A DNA stretch of 64,000 nucleotides from WTFV01 sp965200895 (GTDB taxonomy: Bacteria > Acidobacteriota > Vicinamibacteria > Vicinamibacterales > UBA8438): positions 248,001-312,000 of the forward strand of contig CBDAVM010000002.1 in NCBI GenBank assembly GCA_965200895.1, written 5' to 3'. Each line of letters opens with the position of its first letter. The stretch's first letter is position 1. This document shows, in pieces, positions 57,809 to 64,000 of this stretch. Under the pieces are notes generated by a model. It did not search any database, had not been told where the DNA came from, and worked only from the letters and a program-made list of their open reading frames with translations. The position numbers and the translations under genes were made by a program.

Positions 57809-58438
57809 TCAGCGCGTGGCCCGTTCCCCGGCTGCAAGCGCCGCCGCTGCCGCCATCCTGTGTCCGGCCTGCCAGGGCGGCCCGACCGAACGACCCATCG
57901 CCAGGAGCACGGCGTCGAGGTCCCCGCAGCCGAGTACGGTCGCGGCGTCCCTGAACACGCGCTTGCGGTCGTACCAGTGCACGGACCAGCCACGCGCTTC
58001 GGCCGCCGCCGCGAGGGCGCCGCGATACATCACGGAGTCGGCGACGGACTGCGCGCGGTTGTCGGCGATGCGTTCCGCGACGGTCGGCGGCAGCTCCGGG
58101 CAGGCGCGGATCGCGATCCGCGTGATCGGCGCCGGCACCGCTGCGTCCAGCGCCGCCAGGCTTTCGCGCGCACCGCGCGCCGCCGACTCCCGCACGCGCT
58201 CGACGAGCGCGATGGCCTCGGCAAGGGAAATCTCCCGCGCCCACGGGCTGTTCCGGTAACGACCCACCGCCCACGACCCCTCGTGGTGGTGCGGGTGCGT
58301 CGGCAGTTCGCGATCCGTCAGGGCGATGCGGCGGCGATCCAGCAGTTCACCGTCCGGTGCGACCGTGACGAGGACGGCCTTGTTGCCCTGCTCGTTGACG
58401 CCGACGACCGCAGTGCGCTGCTTGCGTCCTCTCGCCAC
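57809..58438 (-). CDS. Conserved hypothetical protein, possible RNase H-like fold
   Basis: The 209-residue protein starts at a GTG with a basic stretch and a strand pair (TAVVGVNEQGNKAVLVTVAPDGELLDRRRIAL). It has a helical middle and a closing segment, WSVHWYDRKRVFRDAATVLG followed by GHRMAAAAALAAG. The order (beta hairpin with a G-N, then an R-I-A-I-R strand, then Y-D-R-K and a final G-H-R-x-A-A-A helix) recalls RNase H-like folds, but the usual catalytic Asp after the first strand is Asn/Gln here. No close family is recognised. Confidence 0.6.
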   Translation of the reverse strand: MARGRKQRTAVVGVNEQGNKAVLVTVAPDGELLDRRRIALTDRELPTHPHHHEGSWAVGRYRNSPWAREISLAEAIALVERVRESAARGARESLAALDAAVPAPITRIAIRACPELPPTVAERIADNRAQSVADSVMYRGALAAAAEARGWSVHWYDRKRVFRDAATVLGCGDLDAVLLAMGRSVGPPWQAGHRMAAAAALAAGERATR

Positions 58439-58531
58439 GGCCCCGCTCGCGGACCTGTCGGACGATGGTCCTCTCGTTACGGCATCTTCACCGTATCACC
58501 TTCCGGGCGGCCCGGCGGGCGAGGGTTCGCG

Positions 58532-58537
58532 TAGAAT
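58532..58537 (+). promoter_or_regulatory. Candidate -10 box upstream of the hydrolase gene
   Basis: TAGAAT in the context CGTAGAAT lies 138 bp before the hydrolase start; the same CGTAGAAT octamer occurs before the gene at 60323. No clear -35 box is visible. Confidence 0.3.
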
Positions 58538-58674
58538 CAGAGGCTGGCGCAGACGAGGTTCGCAGCCCCGGTGGGATCCACCGCAGTGGACTTCGTGCTG
58601 CGCGCCACGGGTCGGGAGGGCGCAGCGAGGGCGCGCCCCGCCCGGCAAGCATTCCCAACGAGAAGGAGGTCGAG

Positions 58675-59541
58675 ATGTGCGATGAGAGAACCGTTGCCGA
58701 CAGCACCCGCTACCTGCGTGCGAAGGCGATGACGCGGCGGGAGTTCGGCGCCGTGTCCGCCGGCGCGGGGCTGGCGATGCTGCTGCCCCGGCCGGCGAAC
58801 GCCCAGGACGTCACCGAGGCCGAGATCGATGTGACGACCCCCGACGGCGTGGCGGACAGCTACTTCGTGCATCCCGTCGACGGGGCACATCCGGGCGTAT
58901 TGATCTGGCCCGACGCCTTCGGCCTGCGGCCTGCAAAGCGGCAGATGGCCAGGCGGCTCGCGGAATCCGGCTACTCCGTTCTGGTGGTCAACCAGTACTA
59001 CCGCTCGCAGCGGGCGCCCATCGTGGACTCGACGAACTTCGCCGAAGTGGCCGCCACGGTCAGGCCCCTGATGGCGACGCTGAACGCCGAGACCCATGTG
59101 CGGGACGCCGAGGCCTTCGTCAGCTTCCTCGACAGCCAGCCGTCGGTGGACAGCAACCGGAAGATGGGGACGATGGGCTACTGCATGGGCGGTCCGATCA
59201 CGATGCGCACGGCCGCGGCCCTGCCCGACCGCATCGGCGCCGGCGCCTCTTTTCATGGCGGCGGCCTCGTGACCGACCAGCCGGACAGCCCGCACCTGCT
59301 CGTGCCGCAGATGCAGGCGCACTACCTGTTCGCGATCGCCGAGAACGACGACGAGAACGAGCCGGAGGCGAAGAACGTTCTGCGCGACGCGTTCGCGCAG
59401 GCGGGGTTGCCGGCCGAGATCGAGGTGTACGCAGGGGCGCTGCACGGCTGGTGCCCGCCGGATACGCAGGTATACAACGAAGCGCAGGCGGAGCGGGCCT
59501 GGAGCCGGCTGCTCGCCTTGTTCGAGCGGGCGCTCGCGTAA
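58675..59541 (+). CDS. Dienelactone hydrolase family protein with Tat-like signal
   Basis: The 288-residue protein has an N-terminal twin-arginine-like signal (AMTRREFGAVSAGAGLAMLL) ahead of an alpha/beta hydrolase: PGVLIWPDAFGLRP, the Cys nucleophile in MGYCMGGPI, an acidic residue in AIAENDDENEP, and the His in GALHGWCPP. The Cys-Asp-His triad and the LIWPDAFG oxyanion loop are those of dienelactone hydrolases, which open lactone rings in aromatic breakdown; export suggests another ester or lactone as substrate. The ATG at 58675 follows a strong AAGGAGG. Transcribed alone. Confidence 0.9.
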   Translation: MCDERTVADSTRYLRAKAMTRREFGAVSAGAGLAMLLPRPANAQDVTEAEIDVTTPDGVADSYFVHPVDGAHPGVLIWPDAFGLRPAKRQMARRLAESGYSVLVVNQYYRSQRAPIVDSTNFAEVAATVRPLMATLNAETHVRDAEAFVSFLDSQPSVDSNRKMGTMGYCMGGPITMRTAAALPDRIGAGASFHGGGLVTDQPDSPHLLVPQMQAHYLFAIAENDDENEPEAKNVLRDAFAQAGLPAEIEVYAGALHGWCPPDTQVYNEAQAERAWSRLLALFERALA

Positions 59542-59552
59542 CGCGGCTCCGA

Positions 59553-59621
59553 CGGAACGCATCGCGGCCGGTGGGCGCCTGCGGCCAGGGACGACCCCCG
59601 GGGGCAGCGCGATGCGTTCCG
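59553..59621. terminator. 14-bp perfect inverted repeat between convergent genes
   Basis: CGGAACGCATCGCG (59553-59566) and CGCGATGCGTTCCG (59608-59621) are perfect complements with a 41-base GC-rich spacer that can fold further. It lies between the hydrolase stop and the end of the opposing small gene, and probably ends transcription from both sides. Confidence 0.6.
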
Positions 59622-59657
59622 GTTCGCTTGCGGCGCCGGCCGCGTTCCTGGATCTCT

Positions 59658-59933
59658 TCAACTGCCGAGCGGCGGCTTCTGAAGGCTGCGACGGATGCTC
59701 ACCGGCCGGACCCCTTCGGGGACCACCGAATGCTTCACGATGCTCATCTCGGCCTGGAGTGCGGCAGCGCTGCGTTGGACGCTGGCGAGTCTCTCCTTCT
59801 GAACCTTCAACTCACGAACCATATCGTCGAGTGGCGCTGTCAGGCGCTGCTCGACCTCCGTGAGCCGCTTCTCGATGCGGCCGAGTTGTTTGGCCAGCGC
59901 TCCGATCTGTTCGGCAACCTGCCGGTTGGTCAA
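59658..59933 (-). CDS. Small coiled-coil protein
   Basis: The 91-residue product begins at a TTG (59933) with a perfect GGAGG six bases upstream, which decides the start. It reads LTNRQVAEQIGALAKQLGRI, then EKRLTEVEQRLTAPLDDMVR and ELKVQKERLASVQRSAAALQ, a two-part coiled coil with leucine heptads, and a basic tail. No signal peptide or membrane helix. Short cytoplasmic coiled-coil proteins like this are common and of unknown role. Confidence 0.55.
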   Translation of the reverse strand: MTNRQVAEQIGALAKQLGRIEKRLTEVEQRLTAPLDDMVRELKVQKERLASVQRSAAALQAEMSIVKHSVVPEGVRPVSIRRSLQKPPLGS

Positions 59934-60281
59934 TGGTCGCCTCCAGTGCGGCGAGGCCGGCTTCGGGATGTCGCGGCATCGGCGAGACTCGCGAAATTGT
60001 ACGTGCCCATGGAGAATCACCCCTAATTGTTACGCGATTGGCGACCGCGGGCAACCGCGTCCCGCCACTGCGGTATGCTCGGCGGGCGCGGCATCCCGGA
60101 CTGCCGGGAGTTCTGCAACGCGGCCACCAAGGCGATCCGGGCGCTGATCGGACTCGCGCCGCCCGTACTGTTCGTCACCGGTGGTACATGTGGTGGAACC
60201 GCGTGGTCCGGCGTTGGCGGAAGTCCGGTTCCGCCGCCTGATCCCTGACGCGAAGGACTCGCGCCGGGGGGCAGCGGGGCG

Positions 60282-60287
60282 TAGAAT
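60282..60287 (+). promoter_or_regulatory. Candidate -10 box upstream of the NHL-propeller gene
   Basis: TAGAAT within CGTAGAAT lies 36 bp before the ATG at 60323, the right distance for a short leader. The same octamer precedes the hydrolase gene. No convincing -35 box. Confidence 0.35.
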
Positions 60288-60322
60288 GTAGGCGTCGATG
60301 GCCGTGAATGGAGGTAACTGAC

Positions 60323-61528
60323 ATGAAGTCGCGACTGATCGTCCTCTGCATGGGTACGCTGCTGGCGGCGTTTCTGGTATGGGAACGGACCGACAGCGGT
60401 GAGGTCGGGGCGCAGGGCATGATCCCGAACGCGCCGCTGTTCGAGGTCGACCCGTTCTGGCCGAAGCCGCTGCCGAACAACTGGCTGCTCGGTTCGACCA
60501 TCGGCGTCTCGGTCGATTCGGACGACCACGTCTGGATCGTGCACCGCGGCAACCTCGCGCCGAACGAGATTCCGGCCGCGCTCGACCCGCCGTTCGCCGA
60601 GGCCTGCTGCCACCCGGCCCCGCCCATCCTGGAGTTCGACCAGGAGGGCAACCTGATCCAGCACTGGGGCGGTCCGGGCGAGGGCTACGACTGGCCCGAG
60701 TCGAACCACGGCGTGTGGGTCGACCCGATGAACAACGTCTGGATCGGCGGCAACGGCGGTGACGACTCGCACGCCCTGAAGTTCAGTCACAGCGGCGAGT
60801 TCCTGCTGCAGATCGGCGAGGACGGACACCCCGAGCCGGACAGCAACTCGACGACGCGCTACTCACGGGTCGCCAAGGTCACCTTCGACGCCGAGGCCAA
60901 CGAGGCGTACCTGGCCGACGGCTACGGCAACCGGCGCGTGGCGGTGGTCGATGGCGACACCGGCGAGCTGAAGCGCTACTGGGGCGCCTACGGCAACCGG
61001 CCGAGCGACGACCCGTTGCCCCGCTACGACCTCGACAGCACGCCGGCGCACGGGGCCGTCAGCAGCGACAAGTCGGGCACCCCGCAGTTCCGGAACCCGG
61101 TGCACTGCGCCGACCCGACCAGCGACGGCCTGGTCTATGCGTGCGACCGCCCCGGCAACCGGGTGCAGGTGTTCACCAAGGCGGGCGAGTTCGTCGAGGA
61201 GATCTACCTGATGACGAAGACACTCGGCTCCGGCGCGGTCTGGGACATCGCGTTCTCGACCGATCCGGATCAGACCTTCGCCTATGTCGCCGACGGCGTC
61301 AACCAGCAGGTGCACGTACTGCGCCGCAAGCCGCTGGAGTACATCTACAGCTTCGGCAGCGGGGGCCGCATGGCGGGCCAGTTCTTCGGCAACCACAGCA
61401 TCGCGGTCGATTCGATGGGCAACGTCTATACGACGGAGACCTTCGAGGGCAAGCGGGTACAGCGGTTCCAGTACACCGGGATGGGCAGTCCGGCCGGCGA
61501 TATCGGTGTGCCCTGGCCGAACGAATGA
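60323..61528 (+). CDS. Secreted NHL/six-bladed beta-propeller protein
   Basis: The 401-residue protein has a signal segment (LIVLCMGTLLAAFLVW) and a propeller of NHL-type blades: STIGVSVDSDDHVWIVHRGN, NHGVWVDPMNNVWIGGNGGD, YLADGYGNRRVAVVD, RPGNRVQVFTKAGEFVEEIY and HSIAVDSMGNVYTTETFEGK. Each blade has the (V/I)-x-V/D-x(2-4)-G/N-x-V/I-W/Y pattern. Related proteins bind or process small molecules (peptidyl-alpha-hydroxyglycine lyase, SMP-30-like lactonases), but the activity cannot be named here. The ATG follows GGAGG. KatG starts 31 bp downstream, so the two form an operon. Confidence 0.88.
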   Translation: MKSRLIVLCMGTLLAAFLVWERTDSGEVGAQGMIPNAPLFEVDPFWPKPLPNNWLLGSTIGVSVDSDDHVWIVHRGNLAPNEIPAALDPPFAEACCHPAPPILEFDQEGNLIQHWGGPGEGYDWPESNHGVWVDPMNNVWIGGNGGDDSHALKFSHSGEFLLQIGEDGHPEPDSNSTTRYSRVAKVTFDAEANEAYLADGYGNRRVAVVDGDTGELKRYWGAYGNRPSDDPLPRYDLDSTPAHGAVSSDKSGTPQFRNPVHCADPTSDGLVYACDRPGNRVQVFTKAGEFVEEIYLMTKTLGSGAVWDIAFSTDPDQTFAYVADGVNQQVHVLRRKPLEYIYSFGSGGRMAGQFFGNHSIAVDSMGNVYTTETFEGKRVQRFQYTGMGSPAGDIGVPWPNE

Positions 61529-61559
61529 TGCGCCGGCTTGTCGAAAGGAGACGACCCAG

Positions 61560-63782
61560 ATGCTCGAGCGAACGATGTCAGCAATTGCCCTGCTGACGAT
61601 CGGGATCCTTCTGGTAATGCCCGTCAGCCCGGCAGTTGCCCAGGACGGCGCACCGACCAATGACTATTGGTGGCCCAATCGGCTGAGCCTCGATCCGCTG
61701 CGCCAGACGCTTCGGGCATCCAGTCCCCTGGGTGAAGACTTCAACTATGCGGAGGAGTTCGAAACTCTCGATCTGGATGCGCTGAAGGCGGATCTCGAAG
61801 CCCTCATGACGACGTCCCAGGACTGGTGGCCGGCGGACTTCGGTCACTACGGGCCGTTCTTCATTCGCATGGCCTGGCACAGTGCGGGAACCTATCGGAC
61901 CATCGACGGCCGGGGCGGCGCCGACGGGGGGCTGCAACGCCTGGCGCCGCTCAACAGTTGGCCCGACAACGCAAACCTGGACAAGGCGCACCGACTGCTC
62001 TGGCCGATCAAGCAGAAATACGGTCGCAGGATCTCCTGGGCGGACCTGCTGATTCTCGGGGGTACGGTCGCCATGGAGTCGATGGGCTTCGAGACCCTGG
62101 GCTTTGCCGGCGGCCGTATCGACGCCTGGCAACCGGAGGACGTGAACTGGGGACCCGAGGGAGAGTGGCTCGGCGCCGATCGGCGCAACGAGGACGGAGA
62201 ACTGCGCCGTCCTTTCGGCGCCACGCAGATGGGCCTGATCTACGTGAATCCCCAGGGCCCGGGCGGCAATCCGGACCCGCAGGCGGCCGCTCACGCCATA
62301 CGCGAGGCTTTCGGCCGGATGGCGATGAATGACGAGGAGACGGCTGCGCTGATTGCCGGCGGCCATACCTTCGGCAAGGCCCACGGCGCCGCTGATCCGT
62401 CCCGGTACGTGGGTGTCGAACCCGAGGGCGACGACATCGAGGCACAGGGATTCGGCTGGCGCAGCCGTTTCGGCGCCGGCAAGGGCGCCGACACGATCAC
62501 CAGTGGGCTGGAAGGCGCCTGGACGATCAACCCGGCGGCCTGGACCCACAACTTCCTGGAGAACCTGTACACCTACGAGTGGGTGGAGACCCGCAGCCCC
62601 GCTGGCGCGATCCAGTGGAAGCCCGCCGACGATGCCGCTTCCGATCTGGTGCCGGATGCCCATGACCCGTCGGAACGGCATGCGCCGATGATGCTCACCA
62701 CGGACCTGGCGCTGAAGGTCGACCCCGTGTATCGCGAGATCACGTCGCGCTGGCTCGAGAACCCGGAGGAGTTCGAGGACGCTTTCGCCCGGGCGTGGTT
62801 CAAGCTGACGCACCGCGATCTGGGCCCGACCTCGCGCTACCTCGGCGATCTGGTGCCTGATCGGGAATTCGTATGGCAGGACCCCGTTCCGGAAGTCGAT
62901 CACACACTGATCGATGCACAGGATGCGGGCGCGCTGAAGGCCGGGATTCTCGATTCCGGGTTGTCGATCCCGGAACTGGTCAGGGTCGCCTGGGCCTCGG
63001 CGTCCACCTTCCGCGGGACGGACATGCGCGGTGGCGCCAACGGGGCGCGTATTCGTCTGGCGCCGCAGAACGCGTGGCCGGCGAACGATCCGACCGAGCT
63101 GCACCGCGTGCTGGAGACCCTGCAGGGAATCCGGAGCGGTTTCAACAGCGCGCAGTCGGGTGACAAACGGGTCTCTCTGGCGGACCTGATCGTTCTCGGC
63201 GGCGCCGCCGCCATCGAGCAGGCGGCAGCAGGCGCCGGGGTCGACGTGGACGTACCCTTTGCGCCTGGTCGCACGGACGCCCTGCCGGAACAGACCGATG
63301 TGGACTCCTTTGCCCTGCTCGAGCCGATCGCTGACGGGTTCCGCAACTACTTCGCCGGCGTCGGGGCTCGATCTCCGGCGGAGATGCTGGTGGAGAAGGC
63401 GGCGCTGCTGAACCTGACGATCCCGGAGATGACGGTACTCGTCGGCGGCATGCGAGGCATGAACGCCAATGCGGGAGGCTCTGTGCACGGGGTGTTCACG
63501 GACCGTCCCGGCACTCTGGGCAACGACTTCTTCGTCAACCTGATCGACATGTCGACGCAGTGGAACAAGTCGTCCACCGAGGGCCTCTATGAGGGGCGCG
63601 ATCGCGCCACGGGCGAGCTCAAGTGGACGGCCACGCCGGTCGATCTCATCTTCGGATCCCACTCCGAGCTGCGCGCGGTGGCCGAGTTCTACGCGGCCGA
63701 CGATGCGCAGGAGCAGTTCGTGCATGACTTCGTCGGAGCATGGACCAAGGTGATGACCCTGGACCGCTTCGATCTGCCCTGA
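61560..63782 (+). CDS. katG: Catalase-peroxidase with signal peptide (periplasmic KatG)
   Basis: The 740-residue haem enzyme has the distal site FIRMAWHSAG (Arg103, Trp106, His107), Tyr228 in MGLIYVNPQGP and Met254 in FGRMAMND, which together with Trp106 form the covalent Met-Tyr-Trp adduct needed for catalase activity, and the proximal haem ligand His269 in GGHTFGKAHG. The second, non-haem half follows and is complete to LDRFDLP. It breaks down hydrogen peroxide. Unlike typical cytoplasmic KatG it has a signal peptide (IALLTIGILLVMPVSPAVAQ), as in plasmid-borne KatP. The ATG at 61560 follows AAAGGAG, 31 bp after the propeller gene. Confidence 0.97.
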   Translation: MLERTMSAIALLTIGILLVMPVSPAVAQDGAPTNDYWWPNRLSLDPLRQTLRASSPLGEDFNYAEEFETLDLDALKADLEALMTTSQDWWPADFGHYGPFFIRMAWHSAGTYRTIDGRGGADGGLQRLAPLNSWPDNANLDKAHRLLWPIKQKYGRRISWADLLILGGTVAMESMGFETLGFAGGRIDAWQPEDVNWGPEGEWLGADRRNEDGELRRPFGATQMGLIYVNPQGPGGNPDPQAAAHAIREAFGRMAMNDEETAALIAGGHTFGKAHGAADPSRYVGVEPEGDDIEAQGFGWRSRFGAGKGADTITSGLEGAWTINPAAWTHNFLENLYTYEWVETRSPAGAIQWKPADDAASDLVPDAHDPSERHAPMMLTTDLALKVDPVYREITSRWLENPEEFEDAFARAWFKLTHRDLGPTSRYLGDLVPDREFVWQDPVPEVDHTLIDAQDAGALKAGILDSGLSIPELVRVAWASASTFRGTDMRGGANGARIRLAPQNAWPANDPTELHRVLETLQGIRSGFNSAQSGDKRVSLADLIVLGGAAAIEQAAAGAGVDVDVPFAPGRTDALPEQTDVDSFALLEPIADGFRNYFAGVGARSPAEMLVEKAALLNLTIPEMTVLVGGMRGMNANAGGSVHGVFTDRPGTLGNDFFVNLIDMSTQWNKSSTEGLYEGRDRATGELKWTATPVDLIFGSHSELRAVAEFYAADDAQEQFVHDFVGAWTKVMTLDRFDLP

Positions 63783-63832
63783 TTGGAGCAGAGGAACCGG
63801 TTCGCAGGACCTGACCGGGTTGCGTTACGCCT

Positions 63833-63857
63833 CCCCGGCGGTAACGACCCGCCGGGG
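63833..63857. terminator. 9-bp hairpin downstream of katG
   Basis: CCCCGGCGG (63833-63841) and CCGCCGGGG (63849-63857) pair around a 7-base loop, 50 bp after the katG stop. It stands just upstream of the stronger hairpin. Confidence 0.5.
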
Positions 63858-63869
63858 CTGATGACCGAG

Positions 63870-63904
63870 CAGGGAGCCGGAAACGGCTCCCTGTTCTTGT
63901 TTGT
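63870..63904 (+). terminator. Intrinsic terminator with GAAA tetraloop
   Basis: CAGGGAGCCG-GAAA-CGGCTCCCTG forms a perfect 10-bp stem closed by a GNRA tetraloop (63870-63893) followed by the T-rich run TTCTTGTTTGT. This is a standard rho-independent terminator for the propeller-katG operon. The last 96 bases of the window after it hold no recognisable gene. Confidence 0.85.
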
Positions 63905-64000
63905 GAAGATCCGCGGGAAGGACGCGAAGCACCGCGGGGTCGAGGTCCCTCACCGGGCTTGCTGGTGAAGGCGGTGTCGCATTCCCTGGCGGGCGGGTGA

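Overview
The window is 64 kb of very GC-rich bacterial DNA, densely coding on both strands. Gene content points to an Acidobacteriota genome, most likely of the Vicinamibacteria type; this is an inference, as no rRNA or other marker gene is present. The signs are an Oar-like TonB receptor with a carboxypeptidase-regulatory N-terminus, paired DUF1800/DUF1501 genes, a fused FO synthase, an AttH-type ABC transporter, several Uma2 nuclease genes and NHL-propeller proteins. I saw no tRNA, rRNA, CRISPR array or intact insertion sequence.

Layout. 1-8.1 kb: end of an HtrA-type protease; a MarR regulator divergent from a small secreted protein with a palindromic operator between them; a VapC/AbrB toxin-antitoxin pair; an ABC exporter (ATPase, fused permease, AttH-like secreted partner). 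8.4-14.6 kb: a minus-strand family of secreted fibronectin-III proteins with a shared C-terminal Pro-Ala-Leu-Pro / transmembrane / Arg tail; two full-length genes (one frameshifted), one truncated copy and one decayed copy. 14.7-15.7 kb: relics of an XRE regulator and a restriction helicase. 16-23.5 kb: a cupin, then a two-gene minus-strand operon coding a 1,579-residue STAND NTPase with a nuclease-like N-terminus and an OLD-type ATPase/TOPRIM protein. This is the best candidate for an undescribed defence module. 24-28 kb: a further FN3 fragment, a frameshifted TonB receptor and a VapC/ribbon-helix-helix pair. 28-36.6 kb: FO synthase (F420/FO pathway), a split-barrel-like protein, a Schlafen/AlbA_2 protein, Uma2 genes and a broken DUF262-ATPase-third gene set. 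36.7-41 kb: DUF1800 and DUF1501 genes and a membrane protein. 41-46.9 kb: a 2.7-kb tandem duplication of an outer-membrane patatin gene in which each copy carries a different lesion. 46.6-53.4 kb: a nucleotidyltransferase with a small partner, an ATP-dependent DNA ligase, a coiled-coil membrane protein, glycogen branching enzyme, and a purine/uracil permease with a C-terminal ATPase-like domain. 53.6-56.6 kb: a four-gene operon (split-barrel protein, SDR, flippase-like protein, CDP-alcohol phosphatidyltransferase). 56.8-64 kb: secreted and periplasmic proteins ending with a periplasmic catalase-peroxidase and a strong terminator.

Three themes run across the window. First, many defence or toxin-antitoxin loci, several broken. 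Second, short local tandem duplications with a step of about 72-75 bp at gene starts, gene ends and leaders. Third, single-base frameshifts in several long genes, which may be real decay or assembly errors. Positions and residues were read by eye; family names are from recognition of motifs, not from searches.
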